A DNA stretch of 22,763 nt, taken from positions 1 to 22,763 of IMG/VR virus record IMGVR_UViG_3300031758_000608. The stretch is one strand, 5' to 3'. The notes under the pieces were generated by a model. It was not told the DNA's origin and ran no database searches. It was given only the letters and a program-made list of their open reading frames with translations. This stretch comes from a virus. Made by a program: the position numbers and the translations under genes. Shown here in pieces: positions 20,896 through 22,763 of the stretch (within the stretch, counting starts at the first letter, position 1; every line of letters starts with the position of its first letter).

Positions 20896-21256
20896 TTATC
20901 TGATAAAAATGTGTTAATGCTTTTTTTGTAAACAGGATCGACTCGCCTTTTGAAACAAGGTAGTCTTCCTTTAGTAGTTCCTTTAAAGATTGAACTATCT
21001 CTTCCTTAAAGGTTTCATCTTTTAACTTATCTCCAAAAACATATTTTAGAGACTTCGAAGAAAATTTAAAGGAGCTCATTTCGAGCTCCTTTGTCTTGGC
21101 GTTATGTACTTTAATCAGATATTGCGAAATTTCAAATAGGGGATAGAATGTATCTCGCACTGATTCCTCTCCATGTAAACCAAGATAGTATTTTATGGGA
21201 AGGTCTTCCTTAATTAAGAGTGTCATCGTCATCGTTAAGATTTGATAACTCATCAT
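20888..21256 (-). CDS. Unknown small protein in the T4 gene 40 position
   Basis: Up to 122 residues. The ATG at 21256 would overlap uvsX by 47 bases; the ATG at 21226 gives 112 residues and a 17-base overlap and seems better, since the first ten residues (Met-Met-Ser-Tyr-Gln-Ile-Leu-Thr-Met-Thr) look shaped by the uvsX frame. The C-terminal ~60 residues (helix, helix, then Leu-Val-Ser-Lys-Gly-Glu-Ser-Ile-Leu-Phe-Thr-Lys) read like a winged helix. In T4 the small gene 40 lies between uvsX and 41, but I see no clear sequence likeness to gp40. A 10-bp hairpin and an internal AAGGAG-ATG start lie inside (see repeat entry). Confidence 0.72.
   Translation of the reverse strand: MMSYQILTMTMTLLIKEDLPIKYYLGLHGEESVRDTFYPLFEISQYLIKVHNAKTKELEMSSFKFSSKSLKYVFGDKLKDETFKEEIVQSLKELLKEDYLVSKGESILFTKKALTHFYQIND
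21068..21092 (-). repeat. Perfect 10-bp inverted repeat with an internal start codon
   Basis: Arms AAAGGAGCTC (21068-21077) and GAGCTCCTTT (21083-21092) with a 5-base loop, inside the small gene before helicase 41. On the minus strand the upstream arm holds AAGGAG and an ATG (21079) follows after six bases, partly in the loop. That ATG is in frame and would give a 63-residue protein of the C-terminal half (20888-21079). After the stem on the minus strand comes TTTAAATTTTC, so it might also act as a weak terminator. Confidence 0.7.
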
Positions 21257-22409
21257 TCTCTAAAAGATCGATTTCTTCTTGAGTTTCAGGGAATTTAAAA
21301 GTTGGTTTGATTACTTTTTCATCAAGTTCCTTTAGGACGTCATCGGTAAATAGCTTAGAAGTAAAGAAGTCTTTAACTGGGACCAAGTCTCCACTGTGAC
21401 GAATCACGTAGCTCTTTCCTAGTTTCTTAGGTAAGAAGTAAAACTTTTCTCCTCCTACTTCAAACTCAGAGCATAGCGACTGTTCGTCTGCTTTTAACTT
21501 AGAAAACTCCTTTTCAGTTAGCTTATTTCCTCTACCCGCTCCACAGTTTTCCCAATTTACGAATTGCTCTAGTCCAACGAACTTGTTCATACCTTTATGG
21601 AAGGATATGTGAAATTCTATGTCAATCGGTTTAGCTAAACGATTCTTTCTAGTCTTGGATCTAACTATGATTCCTGTTGTAGTCTTTGCCTCGTCTCTTA
21701 GAGTACCTTTGCTCAACATCAAGATGATTGAAGCTGAAAACTCAGGACCTCCGCCGCCAGACATACCCTTTGGAGTGTATTGATCCATTGAGGCATATGT
21801 GTGATTAGTAAAAATGAAAGGAACCTTTAGGTTAGATAGATCGAGAGTAAACGACTTAAACATCGCTCTTAGTTCTTTAGATCTAAGACCCATATCGGCT
21901 GCGTTCTTACCTGCATCCATGTCTCTTTTACTCTTGTCGGTATCTAACATACCTACTGAATCTACGAAGATTGCTGCCTTCAGACCGGTGGTTTCCTTCA
22001 TGGTGTCAATAAAGTCATTGATGAAGAACTTAACGTCACTGATTAGACCCATACGAAGGTATTTCAACTTGTCTAGGTCGACTCCAAACTTTTCATAGTC
22101 TGAACGGTCTATCGCTCCCTCAGTATCGATGTAAAATACAAAATAGTCTTTCTTTTGTAGCTCACGAACAGCGTTTAAACATAGGAAAGTCTTACCTGCA
22201 CCAGAATCTCCAGCGATCCCAATGCTTCTAGTGTTTGGATATCCTCCAAAGAGGGAACCAGATAACTGTGCATTCAATAAGTAGTTTCCAGTAGGAATAT
22301 ACTCATCAATGTCAGAAAATCCCATTAGAGTGACCTTTGATTTTACTTTTTTCTCAAGAAGGTCGTTGAATTTATTAAATGCTGAAATTGCATCTTTTGA
22401 GCTTGACAT
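21210..22409 (-). CDS. uvsX: UvsX recombinase (RecA-like)
   Basis: 399 residues (T4 UvsX: 391). RecA core with Walker A Gly67-Asp-Ser-Gly-Ala-Gly-Lys73-Thr, the catalytic Asp-Thr-Glu-Gly-Ala step near residue 96, Walker B Ala-Ala-Ile-Phe-Val-Asp-Ser-Val-Gly-Met around 146-155, and the DNA-binding loop region with Met-Ser-Gly-Gly-Gly-Gly. It coats single-stranded DNA and pairs it with duplex, driving recombination-dependent replication with gp41, gp46 and gp47, all in this operon. The C-terminal tail is very acidic (Asn-Asp-Asp-Asp-Asp). The leader is A-rich with no Shine-Dalgarno. The gene is followed within a 17- or 47-base overlap by a small gene, as gene 40 follows in T4. Confidence 0.95.
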   Translation of the reverse strand: MSSSKDAISAFNKFNDLLEKKVKSKVTLMGFSDIDEYIPTGNYLLNAQLSGSLFGGYPNTRSIGIAGDSGAGKTFLCLNAVRELQKKDYFVFYIDTEGAIDRSDYEKFGVDLDKLKYLRMGLISDVKFFINDFIDTMKETTGLKAAIFVDSVGMLDTDKSKRDMDAGKNAADMGLRSKELRAMFKSFTLDLSNLKVPFIFTNHTYASMDQYTPKGMSGGGGPEFSASIILMLSKGTLRDEAKTTTGIIVRSKTRKNRLAKPIDIEFHISFHKGMNKFVGLEQFVNWENCGAGRGNKLTEKEFSKLKADEQSLCSEFEVGGEKFYFLPKKLGKSYVIRHSGDLVPVKDFFTSKLFTDDVLKELDEKVIKPTFKFPETQEEIDLLENDELSNLNDDDDTLN

Positions 22410-22453
22410 AAGATATTGTTTTATTTTCTTTTACAAAAAATTCTAAAAAAGTT

Positions 22454-22763
22454 CTATTCTGAGATATAAGAAAGAAGTAAAAGAGTACAAGATAGGACTA
22501 GTGAATCTGAGACCTCGCCGTTTACTACTCTGCTCAGCCTAACTTTATCTAAGGCGTGCTTAGCATTAGGATTAGAGTAAGAAAAACCAGTAGGCTCATC
22601 GGAATACTGGTTTAAATTAATGGCATAGGTCTTATATGTCTTGTGAAATGGCGCTCCATGTTGAACATTTCCTAAGTAGTAGATGTCGTTTGGATCGACT
22701 TTTTCTACTCCTAATTCATCGCTGATACAGCTTATTAATGAATCGTGGTAAGTATCAAAATCG
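22454..22763 (-). CDS. Unknown protein, 5' end outside the window
   Basis: The last 102 residues of a minus-strand gene, with the stop TAG at 22454-22456. Visible: Asp-Phe-Asp-Thr-Tyr-His-Asp-Ser at the left edge, then Ile-Tyr-Tyr-Leu-Gly-Asn-Val-Gln-His-Gly-Ala-Pro-Phe-His-Lys, Tyr-Lys-Thr-Tyr-Ala-Ile-Asn-Leu, and a hydrophobic C-terminal helix (Leu-Val-Leu-Ser-Cys-Thr-Leu-Leu-Leu-Leu). The pattern beta-strand with Leu-Gly then Phe-x-Lys-x-Tyr recalls the late strands of Nudix folds, but the Nudix box itself would be outside the window, so I do not assign it. It lies 44 bases upstream of uvsX and may start the same operon. Confidence 0.7.
   Translation of the reverse strand, partial: DFDTYHDSLISCISDELGVEKVDPNDIYYLGNVQHGAPFHKTYKTYAINLNQYSDEPTGFSYSNPNAKHALDKVRLSRVVNGEVSDSLVLSCTLLLLSYISE
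22584..22613 (-). repeat. 9-bp inverted repeat inside the partial gene
   Basis: AAACCAGTA (22584-22592) pairs with TACTGGTTT (22605-22613) around a 12-base loop. On the minus strand a TTTTT run follows the stem, so it has the shape of a weak terminator, but it lies within coding sequence and may be chance. Confidence 0.45.

Noticed and set aside
20888-21256. Assignment as T4 gp40
   Set aside because: Only position and length agree; no residue-level likeness was visible, and the C-terminal part looks like a winged helix instead.
1-22763. tRNA genes, integrase, attachment sites or insertion sequences
   Set aside because: None was recognised on reading both strands; no cloverleaf-like segment or transposase motif was seen, though I could not run a dedicated search.

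Overview
The window looks like part of the genome of a T4-like tailed phage (contractile-tail lineage) that infects a member of the Bacteroidota, probably a flavobacterium-like host. The T4 relationship rests on a full set of recognisable T4-type genes: major capsid protein (gp23), tail tube (gp19), UvsX recombinase, DnaB-like helicase (gp41), the gp46/gp47 nuclease pair, and both subunits of the T4-type topoisomerase II (gp39, gp52). The host guess rests on A-rich start-codon leaders with few Shine-Dalgarno sequences and on one signal peptide with a Bacteroidota-like Ala-Phe-Ala/Gln cleavage site. It is an inference. No tRNA, rRNA, CRISPR array, insertion sequence or integrase was seen, and no stretch over 300 bases lacks a gene.

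Layout. (1) 1-3134, plus strand: the end of a scaffold-like protein with 14-residue repeats, the major capsid protein, a strong UUCG-loop terminator followed at once by a T4-late-type promoter, a 55-residue holin-like protein and a Dps-like four-helix protein. (2) 10759 down to 3148, minus strand, one tightly packed operon: an Fpg/Nei DNA glycosylase with a zincless finger, a 56-residue protein, an XPD/DinG-type iron-sulfur helicase, topoisomerase large subunit, a 36-residue membrane peptide, an unknown protein, topoisomerase medium subunit, a secreted protein and an AAA+ ATPase. (3) 10855-13896, plus strand: virion-type genes including the tail tube, with late-type promoters before 10855 and 12672. 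(4) 22763 down to 13893, minus strand: a partial gene, uvsX, a small gene in the T4 gene 40 position, helicase 41, two unknown genes, 47, 46, a thymidylate-synthase-superfamily enzyme that looks like a dCMP hydroxymethylase, a small membrane protein, dCMP deaminase and an unknown protein.

The strands divide by role. Plus-strand genes build the virion and lysis functions and carry ATAAATAA elements 23-28 bases before their starts, like T4 late promoters. Minus-strand genes handle replication, recombination, repair and nucleotide supply, and are joined by 1-16 base overlaps that suggest translational coupling. Most interesting: an Asn-to-Asp change in the thymidylate-synthase-like enzyme that points to a modified cytosine in the phage DNA; a NEIL1-like zincless glycosylase; scaffold repeats that each look like a T4 capsid-targeting/protease-cleavage signal; a short gene with a hairpin and internal start between uvsX and 41; and three small genes (55, 36 and 56 residues) that are easy to miss.
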